Shown here piece by piece: positions 36,891-47,816 of a DNA stretch of 64,000 bases. The DNA comes from Collybia mongolica (lineage: Eukaryota; Basidiomycota; Agaricomycetes; Agaricales; Clitocybaceae). Position 1 is the first letter of the stretch, and each line of letters opens with the position of its first letter. The position numbers and the translations under genes were made by a program. The notes below the pieces were generated by a model. The model was not told where the DNA came from. It did no database searches and was given only the letters and a program-made list of their open reading frames with translations. The stretch lies in the NCBI GenBank assembly GCA_013420905.1, contig JAAXNY010000009.1:248001-312000 (forward strand), given 5' to 3'.

Positions 36891-38267
36891 TCAGGTTGCA
36901 AAACTTCCCTCCGTCGTCTCCCAACTCCGCCGTTCCTCCACCCTCCCACAGTCCAAGAACCCAAACCGTGGCCCCTCGTCCATTTCCACAACTCTAACAG
37001 CCAAGCCCATCGGAAGTAGTGAGTGATGAATACCCAAGGCTCGATGCGCCGTATATCTGTCGAGCGACACCTCGACCCTCTTCAGCTGCGGGAATTTTCC
37101 CCGGTCCGACAGAACCTGCGTGAACGCCTCCCAGTCGAACGCGTTAATCCAGTCCTCGGCAAAATCCCCGCTGTCATTGTATGGAGCAGGAACGCTCGGG
37201 TCCACGATGATCTCCAGCGTAATGGCGCATACGCTGGACGACAGGACGACACTTTCAAGCGCATCGGTGACCCAGTGGCCAGTCGCAGCACCTCCGACGC
37301 GGACGTCATGGAACCATATACGACGCAGCTTCGGCGTATGCTGAAGGTCAATAGGAGCAAGATGTAACTCGTATAGATCCAGTTCTTGGAGTGTCCCTCC
37401 CAATGTACGGTAGTGGCCAGTGATCAGTTGGGCAATATATATATTGAGAGGTGATGGGAAGGGCTCCGAGTGGCCAACTCGGAGGTCGAGACTTGTAATT
37501 CGGGGCGCACCAACCCGCGTTACGCTGATCAGCCAATTCACCACATTGATGCTATAATCCTCCAAAACCAGAGACCGCAGGTCAGGCCCCTCCGCACCCG
37601 CACCCGCACCCCCTCCCCCAATTCCCCACTCGACAGACTCCCACTCCGTATCCGCCCACCCAACTTCCACAAGCCCCACATGCCTCAGCCCCCTCACCTC
37701 CCCCAACAGCCGCAACAACCGCACGAACGAGACGCGCCCCACGCCCACGAGGACCAGCTCCGTCAGGCTATGCGCGTACCCCGCCACCCACCCAATCAGG
37801 TCGTCCCGCAGCGGCCCATACGACACGGGGCACACCATCAGCCGCTCGACCTCCACCAGGTGCGGCGGCGCGAACCGCCGCAGGCGCACGCCCTCGCCGG
37901 GCCGGATGCACACGCTGCGGATGTGCGCGCGCAGCGTGCAGTGCGGCGACGCGAGGAGCGCGAGGAGGGCCGGGGCGCTGTCGCGGCGGATGACGACGGG
38001 CGCGAATGCGTATGCGGGCGGTGGCGTGGGGGAGAGGAGGTGGGAGCGCGCGGCGGGGACCCAGGCTTTGCAGACGCTTGCGCAGGTGGAGAGGGCGGCG
38101 GTGGAGGTGCAGAGGTGCGTGATGATGTGGTCGAAGATTTCGGCCGGGATACGGTCGGTGAGTGTGGTCGGCAACGGGTCGTTCATGGTTGTGTGTGCTA
38201 CAGTGGATGGTGTTTGAGTGATCTGATAGTGGATATTTGGTAGTAGCGTTTCTGGCTTTTTCGCCAT
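36891..38267 (-). CDS. Single-exon F-box protein
   Basis: An uninterrupted frame of 458 codons. The F-box is near the N-terminus: LTDRIPAEIFDHIITHLCTS, then ALSTCASVCKAWVPAARSHL. The remainder resembles the leucine-rich, poorly conserved body of mushroom F-box proteins (IRSVCIRPGEGVRLRRF, LTELVLVGVGRVSF, LRHVGLVEVGWADTEW, GTLQELDLYELHL). No second domain is recognised. Start choice: 38267 is the first ATG, but the next in-frame ATG (38186, MNDPLPTTLTDR) places the F-box nearer the N-terminus and may be the true start. The gene is GC-rich like the kinase next door. Its start codon lies about 270 bases from the transposon end, so its promoter region borders the insertion. It is presumably a substrate receptor for an SCF ubiquitin ligase; the target is unknown. 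Confidence 0.8.
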   Translation of the reverse strand: MAKKPETLLPNIHYQITQTPSTVAHTTMNDPLPTTLTDRIPAEIFDHIITHLCTSTAALSTCASVCKAWVPAARSHLLSPTPPPAYAFAPVVIRRDSAPALLALLASPHCTLRAHIRSVCIRPGEGVRLRRFAPPHLVEVERLMVCPVSYGPLRDDLIGWVAGYAHSLTELVLVGVGRVSFVRLLRLLGEVRGLRHVGLVEVGWADTEWESVEWGIGGGGAGAGAEGPDLRSLVLEDYSINVVNWLISVTRVGAPRITSLDLRVGHSEPFPSPLNIYIAQLITGHYRTLGGTLQELDLYELHLAPIDLQHTPKLRRIWFHDVRVGGAATGHWVTDALESVVLSSSVCAITLEIIVDPSVPAPYNDSGDFAEDWINAFDWEAFTQVLSDRGKFPQLKRVEVSLDRYTAHRALGIHHSLLPMGLAVRVVEMDEGPRFGFLDCGRVEERRSWETTEGSFAT

Positions 38268-38290
38268 ACTATATGGTTTGGTATCAATGG

Positions 38291-38320
38291 ATAATCGCGA
38301 TAATCGTGGTATAATCGCGG
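38291..38320. repeat. Three short near-repeats of TAATCGCG type
   Basis: Three imperfect copies (ATAATCGCG, ATAATCGTGG, TATAATCGCGG) lie in tandem within 55 bases upstream of the F-box start codon. They could be a regulator-binding array or a chance local duplication; the role is unknown. Confidence 0.4.
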
Positions 38321-38535
38321 TATCTAGATTAACCCCCCCTACTGTTGATTGAGATCACTCAGGCCTGTGCCGCTGATGCTCCTCGCCCTCTACCTTTATC
38401 CGTCGCAGCCAAAAAATAGTATCTCATTTCAAGGGGCGAAATGAGTCAAGTTGATGCGACTATACACGCGGCATTGATGATACATACAGATATCCTCGGT
38501 TTAGTAAAGAAAAAAAACTCTTGGACAACAACATA

Positions 38536-38562
38536 AGGTAGCGGTCATCAGGAACCAGCACC
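38536..38562 (+). repeat. Left 27-bp terminal inverted repeat of the transposon
   Basis: Identical over 27 bases to the inverted copy at 41629-41655; preceded by the TA duplication. Confidence 0.9.
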
Positions 38563-38687
38563 CTTATGTAATATGCTTACTAAGCGCCAAGAGGCGCAAA
38601 ATCTTATCCTCGCCGCAAAAAAAAAAACTCCACTGGCAGTGATGATAAACGAGGCAAGATTAAGTGAATACATTAATATACTGTAGG

Positions 38688-41266
38688 TTATTTTGCATTA
38701 GAATATTTCTCATTATAAGATTTCTTCAAGTCAGCAACCATATCCGGAGGCAGTGTGCGATGGCCGTGATACTTTTTATTTGCCCACACTGCCTCGGGGC
38801 CGGAAAGGCCTTGTGAATACGCGCTGATGAACCGTGCAGATCGGTTGGCGTAGCTACATACAGAATGAATCAGGTTTGAAAATACAGATGATTGAGAAAA
38901 GAAACTTGCCGTTGGATTTGTACCAAAGGGACATCATCAAGACAGGCCAGAACATTTTTCTCCATCTGTTCAATGTCGGCCGTCTTTGCACTGTTTCGAT
39001 ACCGTAGTTTGGCTGCACCCCAGTACTGTTCAATGAAATTGAGTTCACAATGATACTTTGGATAAAAATCACAAATGTGGCTGCGAGATGTGATGAATTC
39101 TTCAAGATGGGACTTCTGATTGATGAAATCAGGCTGCGAGAACAGAAGCCGGCAACAGCAGCAGTCAGTTTTTCCTGGCACACATTTAAAGCCCTCACAC
39201 TGTGCCAGCAGTCCATCAGCAGGCCAAATGTTTCGTTCCCGGATAATGATCTCCATGCCTTTGAACCAACCGGGCATGGTAGGATGATCATCGGGGAAAT
39301 AGAGATCTTGATGGGTGTTTTGAGGGCCAAACATTGTTGGGCGCATTCTTGGGCCATTTTTGCAGTGACGCCATGTCTCGTGAGGGTTCTTTGTCATGTT
39401 TCGGGCTGAAAGTGCATCGGGAGCGCACTTCTGATGGCTGGGAGCGTTGTCAAAGATGAAGAGGCCGGTCGCAAATCCTTTTGTCTTTGTCTCGAAGATA
39501 TCAATCGCTTTGTCAACTTGACTGATTAGATCATCAGCTGTGAACCAGCCATCGCGATTCTTGCCAGCCTTGAAAATGACACGAGCATCACTGGGAATTT
39601 GGTGAATCTAATCTCAAATTCTAATAACAGTTGTCAACTCACTCTTTGTTGTCCACTAACCGCCCCCACTCAGGTGTCAAAAAATCTGAAATCATCAATG
39701 ATGTGCCCTCGCCCTTCTTCTCCGCAATGGCTTTGTCTGAGATGTGTGACCATTTCGTCTTGCATCGGTCATTAGCATAGAACGTAGATTCGTCATGGGT
39801 CACGAGGATCAGTTGGAACCTTCTGGTTTGGGCAACAGGGAAACCTGAGGGAGTAACGGCAACTTTTCCGTCATTATCAAAGACAGTAAACCGTTTCTCA
39901 TACTCTTTCCAGCGTGCAATAAACCCATCACGGTACCTCACAACATCCTCCCGCTCATGCCCATCAATATACATCCCATTTCTTTTTCGGATGTAGCGCC
40001 AGTTCAATTTGTGCAGCCATCGGCGAGCTGTTCGCTCCGAAATCCCCTGGGCCTTGGCTCCAAGTTGCTGTTGAACTTCTGCTGTGGCGACATAATCAAC
40101 AACATCCTGTGCACGAATATAGCCAGATTTTGAAATCTCCATCAGGTGAAGTTGAATTTGCTGGGAGAAATCTTCGTCCTCGAGAATTGATGAATGAAAT
40201 TTTCCATAGCGATGGAGGGGAAGCTTTCCAGAGCAAAGGAACATGTGGAGCCACCTGCGAATGTTTCGCACATGGTTTGATCCACGACCTAATGCCTTTG
40301 CAGCAAGCATTGAGGCTTCTCTCCAGGTGTATGACAATTCGGGATCAAGATATAAATTGAGAGTCCCAACCATGGTTGTAAGGCGGCTTTGAAAGAAGAC
40401 ATCAAGCTTTTTTTCCTTGCTCTTTACAGTAAGTTTAGCTTTTGCTCTACGGAGCTTTGGAAAATCCTTGTAGCTGAGCATGTCCAGACGTGCATCCATC
40501 TCCGTCTCTGGGCTGAGATCGCGCGGTAACTCTTCCTTCTGCACAGCCTCAAGTAATTCCAAAAAATGGTCTCGGGCAGAGCTTTGTGGGATTGAGATTG
40601 ATATAACCTCTGGACTAGATGAAGCTACCTCCTGCAAGTGAGGTTCAGTGATTGTTATCTGCTAAATAAATTTCTACTCACTGGTTTGTCAGGTATATTT
40701 ATAGATTCAACACCTGAAAAAACTCTCGCAACATGCTCACCAATGTCAATTGGTGCTGAATTGTCCTCCGAGTCGGATCCACTTTCCAGGACCTGCTCAG
40801 GTAAGCCTTCTTGCTTTTTAAACCAGTCCCCAATAAACTTCTGCCCTGTCAAAGCAAGCTGCCGCCGTTTTTGAGCATGATACTGTTTGGTGCATACTGA
40901 GTTCCCTGTGTAGTGGCGCTTCCGTTTTGGCTTAAACTCAGCCTTCTCTCTCTCAACTTTGACTGCAACTGCCTGTGCTTCAGCAAGAACTGCTGCAAAT
41001 TGAAGCACATCTGCTTCTGTCCTCAACTCAGCCTCTTCATCTTCGTCCAGCCCATCTGATCCCTCCATGTCATCTGGTTCATCATCACTAAGATCTTCCA
41101 ATACAATAAACCTGTCCAGATTATCATCAGAGTCAGCGGTTCTATTTGGCGGCGGGAAATATTCTTCATCTTCTGAGTCTGTGATGTCATCGACACGAGC
41201 TTGGCGAGATTTGTGATTCCCAAGGTTCTGGAGACGGGCCTGAGAAGCCTTTGACCTTCTTCCCAT
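38688..41266 (-). CDS. Transposase with DDE catalytic domain, intact
   Basis: Four exons encode about 800 residues. The N-terminal region is acidic and basic low complexity (TDSEDEEYFPPPNR, EDLSDDEPDD, KRKRHYTGNSVC). The next part has helix-turn-helix-like segments (AAKALGRGSNHVRNIRRWLH and GISERTARRWLHKLNWRYIR). Then come the catalytic motifs VTHDESTFYAND (first Asp), GLFIFDNAPSHQK (second Asp) and CELNFIEQYWGAAK (Glu). The second Asp and the Glu are separated by 139 residues, far above the 34-39 of classical Tc1/mariner, because of an insert holding TDCCCCRLLFSQPDF. Two joins are GT-AG; the last is a GC-AG intron (donor GCAAGT) linking VQIQR to YANRSARFISAYSQG. The intron between exons 2 and 3 is best read as 52 nt. 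No stop or frameshift interrupts the chain; it ends KSYNEKYSNAK at TAA 38688-38690. Related proteins are frequent in mushroom genomes; a precise family name is not claimed. Confidence 0.85.
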
Positions 41267-41628
41267 TGTAGCGACAGAATTATGCGTGATTTTGATGTTT
41301 TTTCCCCCTTCTCTGCCATCCCTTTCCTCCCTCCTCCGCCGGCCATCCAGTCACGTGGTGGATTACATAAGCCGCAAAATGTTCCTCTCAAAAAAAATCA
41401 CTTTCGATTTCCTTGTTTCCAACAACTCAATAATGCATTTGGGACATTTTATGGAAAAAATGTTTGGGAAGTTTTATACAAGTCAATTTTTAGTAAATTT
41501 AAATTCTGATTCCTGGAAGCTATTCTGGAGACATTAAAGAATGACATGTAGGAAGTAAAATCATGAGAAGATGAATGTCGTTGAAGATATTGAGGTCGAC
41601 ATTGAGTAGATGTTTTGCTTACATAACA

Positions 41629-41655
41629 GGTGCTGGTTCCTGATGACCGCTACCT
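41629..41655 (-). repeat. Right 27-bp terminal inverted repeat of the transposon
   Basis: Inverted perfect copy of 38536-38562; followed by the TA duplication and then by 209 bases up to the start codon of the MCP1-like gene. Confidence 0.9.
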
Positions 41656-41866
41656 TATTGAACGATGATCACATGTGCTTGAGAACGCTCAAACACGCGT
41701 CGGCTTCCAATTGGGGAAAGAATGGGAGGTACGCGCTAAGGAACCGTCATCACCTTCCGAGATTCCACGCATACAGCCAGCCCAGTCCTGCAGAGCCATC
41801 CTCACACGTTGAGCAAGTGGTATCGAAATAAACCCAGCGTGGGACGAACAGCAAAAAAACTCACAA

Positions 41867-42706
41867 ATGCCCAAACCAACCCCGAACGAAGACCGGCATG
41901 TGACGCGTTCTCTGCGGAACGACCTCCTGTCCTACCTCACGAAAGCTGCCTACGGGTCCACGCCGTTCATCACCACCTTTGTCCTTATCCACCTCGCCGC
42001 TCCGGCTGCGGCGAATTTTGGTGGCTCCGCGTTGTCATCCCAAACTATGGTCCGTCCCTCTGTTCCACCGATCCCAACTCAACAAGCCAACTGACCATTG
42101 TAAGACTTTTAGTTACTAGGCAGAGAGTATTACCAAACGAGCTTTGGCGAGACTTATCTCGTCCTTGGGCCGATAGCTGTGCATACCCTAGCAGGGGTCG
42201 TAAAACGGCTACTCTCGATACGCGGACCGCCCCCTCGCCGTTTCACTTCCATCCTAAGCTGGACAGGCTACACCACCCTCCTCCTCTTCCTCCCCATCCA
42301 CTACATGACACACCGCGTCGATCCCACCTCCCCTTCCGCCGCGATATCAGGCGTCGGGCCTGCCGAGCTCGACTACGAGTTCGTCAAATTCGGGCTCCAA
42401 AAGTGGCCCATCAGAAGCTGGTTCCTTTACACCGGGTTGGTCTCGTCTGTGGCGCTTCATATGGTGGACGGGACGACCCTCGTTTGGAATGCGTGTGTAA
42501 AGGACACGTTTATCGGCAGACTCGGCTGGAGCGCCCCTGGTGACCCGCGACGAAAGCGTAAGCTCAAGTTTGCCAAGTACCTCGCCGGTGTAGTGCTACC
42601 TGTCCTGGGAGGGTTGTATGTAGTTTCTCATGAACCCTCGATGACATTCTCGTCAATGTCAAGGCGATTCGAAGCGGTCTTTAGAGAGTCGTGGGTGTAC
42701 AGCTGA
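41867..42706 (+). CDS. MCP1-like mitochondrial membrane protein
   Basis: Two exons encode about 259 residues. Exon 1 ends SALSSQTM; a 62-nt intron leads to LLGREYYQTSFGETYLVLGP. Four or five hydrophobic helices follow, including TPFITTFVLIHLAAPAAA, IAVHTLAGVVKRLL, LSWTGYTTLLLFLPIHYMTH, LYTGLVSSVALHMVDG and YLAGVVLPVLGGLYVV. Two histidines in membrane contexts (VLIHLAAP, IAVHTLAG) and HRVDP resemble the haem-protein-like fold of the yeast MCP1/DUF1691 family. Yeast MCP1 is an outer-membrane mitochondrial protein linked to lipid homeostasis and to Vps13. The assignment is by pattern memory, so the family call is moderate while the coding status is strong. The transposon ends about 209 bases upstream of its ATG and may have altered its promoter. 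Confidence 0.75.
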
Positions 42707-42771
42707 GAGTTGGCATAGATGTAATGTAATGTGAAGCTAGTAGGTCATTAATCGACTAATCCCACTCTGAG

Positions 42772-45700
42772 CTAATGGCGCGATCTCATGCTCATTGTTC
42801 GCATCGTAGGGACTGATTTGGAAACATTTAGCACATAGATGACGAGATGCGCCAACGATACTCACACATCATCAGACCCTGTATATCCTTTACTTTCGAA
42901 CGCTCCATCGACCTACGCAACCACACAACTCTGATAGAGGCCCACACCAGCAATAAAACACCAAACCCAACGGGGATGAGCCAATACAACGGCGAAAGAC
43001 GGAAAGATCCCCCAAACACGACATGAAGGGGCGGCGTATAAATGATAAACATCCCGAGCACAGCACCAGCAAGGATGCCTGCGAAATTCCATTTGTTACT
43101 GACAACGCGCTTGCCAAACGGAAATTTCAATTGAGCCTTCACAGCGAACACCTGAAAGCCGAGTGAGATTGGTAAACGTAAACAAGTATATCAACCCTCC
43201 ACCCACATTGAAACATTGAGTTATGAACACGGATAAATAGAAAATCGACTGGGCTTGTGCAAGTGCATCGATCTGTTGCGAGGCTGTGATAGTCTGTCCT
43301 CTGCTGTTCAGAAAATCTGGGCTCGAGGGTATATAGTAAACTTGAATAAATGAGTTGAAAATATAGTCGAGACAACGCGAGTTAACCCACTTCCAGCTTT
43401 CTGAGTCGCTCGAAGCTCCTTCGGAGAAAACCCATTTTTGTAAAACACAACAAAGTAAGAGATCATGCTGGATTCGAAGTAAGAGTCATTCAAAACAAGA
43501 ATGGGATATGGGGGACGCACGCTGCCAGTGTTTCGATAACCCCAGCTTCCAGGTATGCATAACTCAGTAGTTTCCGATCCACAAGCGTTTCATCGTCAGA
43601 GTCTTTTAGCTCTTTCCAAAACACTCGGGTAAAGGGCGATCGTAATTTTTTCGCCCACATAGCGATGCGGCTTGGCTGAATTACCTCCTGGGTTTCCGAG
43701 TCTCTAGCTAACGATTTTGACCTCCGGAGGGCTCTCTTCTTTAGTGCCATTATTGATCGGCCATTGACTAGATGGTGATGGTTTCAGACCAGGGGGGCGA
43801 GAACGGTGGAGGGAAAATCACCAGGCTTTCGCGGATTCATACGCATCAGTCCATCGGCACTTTCAGGTGGGTCCCATGCAAAAGAAAGCTACGTTTTATT
43901 CGGAACACTAATCAGCACCCCTCCGATGTATGGATTGCAATCCACCTACAGCGACGCATAATTCGAAGCCTAGATCTGTGAGTAGGGATAAGCAACTAGG
44001 CAATGTGAAGGGAATGATACATACCGATGACAAGAATGAGGATAGCGGAGAGAGGGAGCGGGATTGGTAAGACGACGTCTATCCAAAAGTCTATTAGAAA
44101 CCCTTATAGGCCTCTGTGATATTTGAGGTGCTCTCACATAACAACTGAGGGATAACCTCTGGGGTACTATGTGTGACGGTATACCTTGACGTACTCAGGT
44201 TAGATATGACCGTGCCTAAGTAACGCCTACTTACTGAATAGAGCGTTTGAGGTTGACGAATATCTGACGGCCTTCCGCAACACCATCTAATGTTCGCTTA
44301 GATTACAGACCATGTATTGAAAATGAGATGCCACTCGCTGACTGTCGATGCGAAATTATCATCTGTGAAATAGAGGCGTAATCAGCAGGAGATGGCGACA
44401 GTGTCCAAAGATGAACCGTACCGAGTAAAATCATATTCGCGGCCTCCTTTGACACATCGGATCCAGACAAATTCATAGCAATGCCGAGATCAGCCTGACC
44501 AACGCTTAAGCGACGAGGTGTTGATTTAGAATCAGTAGCCTACCTTCTTGAGTGCAGGCGCATCGTTCACCCCATCTCCGGTTCTATTCAAGCGTAAAGC
44601 ACTCGTCTACGTGAGAATGTTCAGTCAACTTACACTCCTACAATATGGCCAAGTGCCTGCGCGCGCTTCACTGAAAGGATTCCCAAGATATCATATACCC
44701 GGTAATTAAATCAATAAGATTTGCCTGAACACACCGATTTCTAATTTATGTTTGGGCGATGTCCTGGCAAAGACAATCTCCTGTTTGCTGAAAACTGCGT
44801 TTCTTATGAGTGGAAATTCACGTGCACCAGCCCCAAACGGGACGTACTCTGATCCCACTGCCAACCCTCTAAACCGTCGATATCATCCCCGTGCACAACT
44901 ACCGCGCTTACTTCGTCCTCATATATTTCATCAATTGGCTTGCTGATTTTTTGACTTAGGGTTTCCTTGGTATCCCCGAGAATCAAGTTTATCTTTCTAC
45001 CAATGGCCTCTGCAGTCTTGGGGTGGTCGCCTATGATGCTATATTAACTGAAGGATCCAATAGTTATATAGTATTGAAACTGACCTGTTACCATCATCAC
45101 TTTGATGCCTGCAAGTCGAAGTTTCCCAATCGCCTCACGAACACCGTGCTTTGGAGGATCTTCAAGTGATACCAAACCAACGAAACAATAATCATTGCTG
45201 GGGTAATTCACATCCTTCTTTGTGAATGGGTAATCGATAGGATATTGATGCTCAGGAAGGAGGGCCTGAGCACAGGCGATCACGCGATGCCCTCTGGACG
45301 CCATATACTATGTGAGTGAACGCGACATAAGAATGTGATCCTCAGAAGATATGTAAACTGACATTATAAGCATCATCATATGCTGCAAAAAAATCGTCTG
45401 TGATAGGTTCCGGAGCGCCGTCCTTCAAGAAAGTAGAGCATTTATCTAAGATGCGCTCCGGTGCTCCCTTCATATAGGACGTCAACGTTCCCGATAGATG
45501 AGGTTTATTCAACTGAAAGAAAATGTGTAAATTGGGGGATTTTTCACTGATAGGCCTGCTTACAATGACCAGTGCCCATTTGTTTGTAGAGTTAAAAGGA
45601 ACTGACTAGAGAGTTAGATACGTTATTAACAATAGGATGGTACAACACACCCTCAAATACTTTTGGATATTGCTTGACATGAATATCATAGTTCGAGTTT

Positions 45701-47816
45701 AGTGATTGACCAGAAAAACGGGTCAAGCCCGCCTCGGTTGCATCACCAAGGATTTTTCGTTGAGCAAACGGTACGTCGGTTCTGTCGAATTTGACCTGGG
45801 AATTCAAAGCAGCGATATCCACCATCTCTTTCATGCCTTGCGCTTGAATCGAGAACGGGGCTATATCTGGCTCGTCATTATTAGACTGGATACCGGTGAG
45901 AAACCTTGACAATCATAATAAGCGAACGATTTACTTGGAATGCCGTGTACATCTTCTCGCTGCTCCAGAGGTTGGTTACCTAATATACGGTAACCTAGTT
46001 AGCAAAGGTAAGTTATAGGCCTCAAGATCCATACAGTCATTTGGTTTCTCGTCAGCGTTCCCGTTTTGTCGGTAGCAAGAAGGGTTAGCTAAATAGAGAG
46101 TTAGTCACTGCGATACATTTTCTGAGAAATGAAGTTGGATTACCGATCCTATTTCAACATGTCAACAAATTGCGGCAAAATACTAACAGAAAACGAACCG
46201 AGTGTCTCGACGCCTTGCAAATCTTTCACAAGAACGTTCCGTTCCGCCATTCTCTTCGCTGCGATCGAAAGGAGAAGTGTGACAACAGACGGTAGACCTT
46301 CAGGTACAAAGGCTACGAGAACAGAGACGGCAAATGTGACAGTTTTTGCTGCTTGCCCCTTGTAGACGGTGGTAATTCCGACCACAAAGAAGACGACAGC
46401 GAATAAAAGAGCGATACAAGAAACAACAACGACGAATCGTCCACTGGAGGGAATGCAATGATAGTTTCAACTTTCGTGATCACCCAATGGTCGGAAAAAC
46501 CCACGTTTCAACAGATAGGGGACTCTGGTTCCCACTTTCGCTCCCGGTAAGACTAGCAATCTGTCCTAAAATAGAGTGTGAGATAACTGTGCGAACCGGA
46601 TGAGCATTTCCATGCCTACCAATGAAGGTGTGGTCTCCAGTGCGAACAACAACTACCGATGGATGGTTACGTTGAGAGGAACAGGTAGTTAAAGCGTGCT
46701 TACTGCCCCATCCTTCACCGTTGACAACAAGAGTTGAGTTGAAAACCTTCAGGTAAATATTTAGCTCTAACCTGCAAGGCGAACGGGATCTATACGTACT
46801 AGATTCTCGGCATCAGAGGGGCGAGATTTAGATCCGTCAAGTAAGGGAGACCTTTCCTGGGGTTCGGACTCCCCAGTTAAGCTGCTATTATCAACTTTAA
46901 GATCTGCAGCAGAAAATAAAAGAAGGTCAGCAGGTGTTTTGTCCCCAGTTCGCTGCGATGCAGTTAGATCTGCTGTCAATCATTAAAATAGGAATACTTA
47001 CCAGGAGGACTATATCGCCCTTGACAAGGTCTGCAGCAGCGATAGACGTGATCATCCCATCACGCACAACTCGACAAGAAGGAGGTATCATTGCGAGAAA
47101 TGATGCTAGGATTGCTTCGGACTTTTGAATCTGATAAAACTCTATCGATGCATTAATGAAAGCCACCAAAATCAAGATTCCACCAAGATAAGTGTTCTGG
47201 AAGTTGCTCTGAAAAGGCAAGGTAATGTCGCATAGTCGGGAAACAAACTAATATTAATGACCTTAAAATCGATCCCGAGAAGGACATATTCCAATACCCC
47301 TGCGACTATGAGGAGCACGTTAAACATGGTCACCAGGCGATCGAGGAACTGTAGATCCGGGGTGATCAACATTTATTGGTAACGCAAGCTAAAAAGGTTG
47401 GCTTTCCTGACCTTTCTGAATGTGGATTTCTTCTTCGGTGGGGTCAAGACGTTACGACCATCGCGTTGAAGTCGAGATTTGGCTTCTTCAGATGTGAGGC
47501 CGAATGACTGCCCCGCATCCTTCTTGTCGATCGATGTTTTGAGAGCTTCTTCCAAGTTGGCTATTGGTAAACGATGCTCCTGGATGTCGATGACAGGAAG
47601 ACCGCTGGTAAATTGGATGGGTTCAACCTTCTGTGCTTCTAGATGTTCGTAGCCTGCAGCCGCCAGTTGTCGGTCTTCTTGTGTCATAGATCTGTTCATT
47701 TCCACTCTCGGCCACAACGTGCCATGAATATTGCCTTCATGAGCGATGTTTGCCCTCGGAAATGCAACAACTCGGTCGCCAGGAGACACAGTAATTTTAG
47801 AGTGAGTATTGTCCAT
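42772..47816 (-). CDS. P-type ATPase, fungal Na+/K+-ATPase-like (type IIC)
   Basis: A very intron-rich gene (about 25 introns, 28-110 nt) for roughly 1,080 residues. In order: N-terminal region ([19 protein letters not shown]), membrane helices ([20 protein letters not shown]), actuator [19 protein letters not shown] motif ([16 protein letters not shown]), [17 protein letters not shown], phosphorylation site [14 protein letters not shown], nucleotide domain ([43 protein letters not shown]), hinge [31 protein letters not shown], and C-terminal helices ([40 protein letters not shown]). All exons read through without a stop. One join (ETLG to SLTLLATD) needs a 5-nt exon, GATCG, at about 46145-46149. 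The last intron has a GTGAGT donor and leads to a terminal exon [13 protein letters not shown] with TAG at 42772-42774; without it the frame would stop at 42828. No beta subunit is nearby. The pump likely moves Na+ or K+ across the plasma membrane. Confidence 0.88.

Larger units (their letters stand above)
38534..41657 (-). mobile_element. Complete IS630/Tc1/mariner-superfamily DNA transposon
   Basis: The element spans 38536-41655 (3,120 bp). Its ends are perfect 27-bp terminal inverted repeats starting AGGTAGCGGTCATCAGGAAC, at 38536-38562 and, inverted, 41629-41655; a looser similarity (TTATGTAA) continues inside. Each end is flanked by TA (38534-38535 and 41656-41657), the target duplication expected of this superfamily. 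The only gene inside is the open, spliced transposase on the minus strand. Identical ends plus an unbroken transposase point to a recent, possibly autonomous insertion. It sits in what would otherwise be a 475-bp region between two divergent start codons. Confidence 0.9.

Noticed and set aside
38574..41373. Inverted CTTATGTAAT pair as transposon ends
   Set aside because: Only 10 bases match and no target duplication flanks them; the 27-bp repeats with TA further out are clearly the true ends.
42828..42890. Alternative P-type ATPase end at 42828 (reading through the last donor)
   Set aside because: A GTGAGT donor and in-frame acceptor give a shorter, basic terminal exon ending at 42772; reading through seems less likely, though transcripts would decide.
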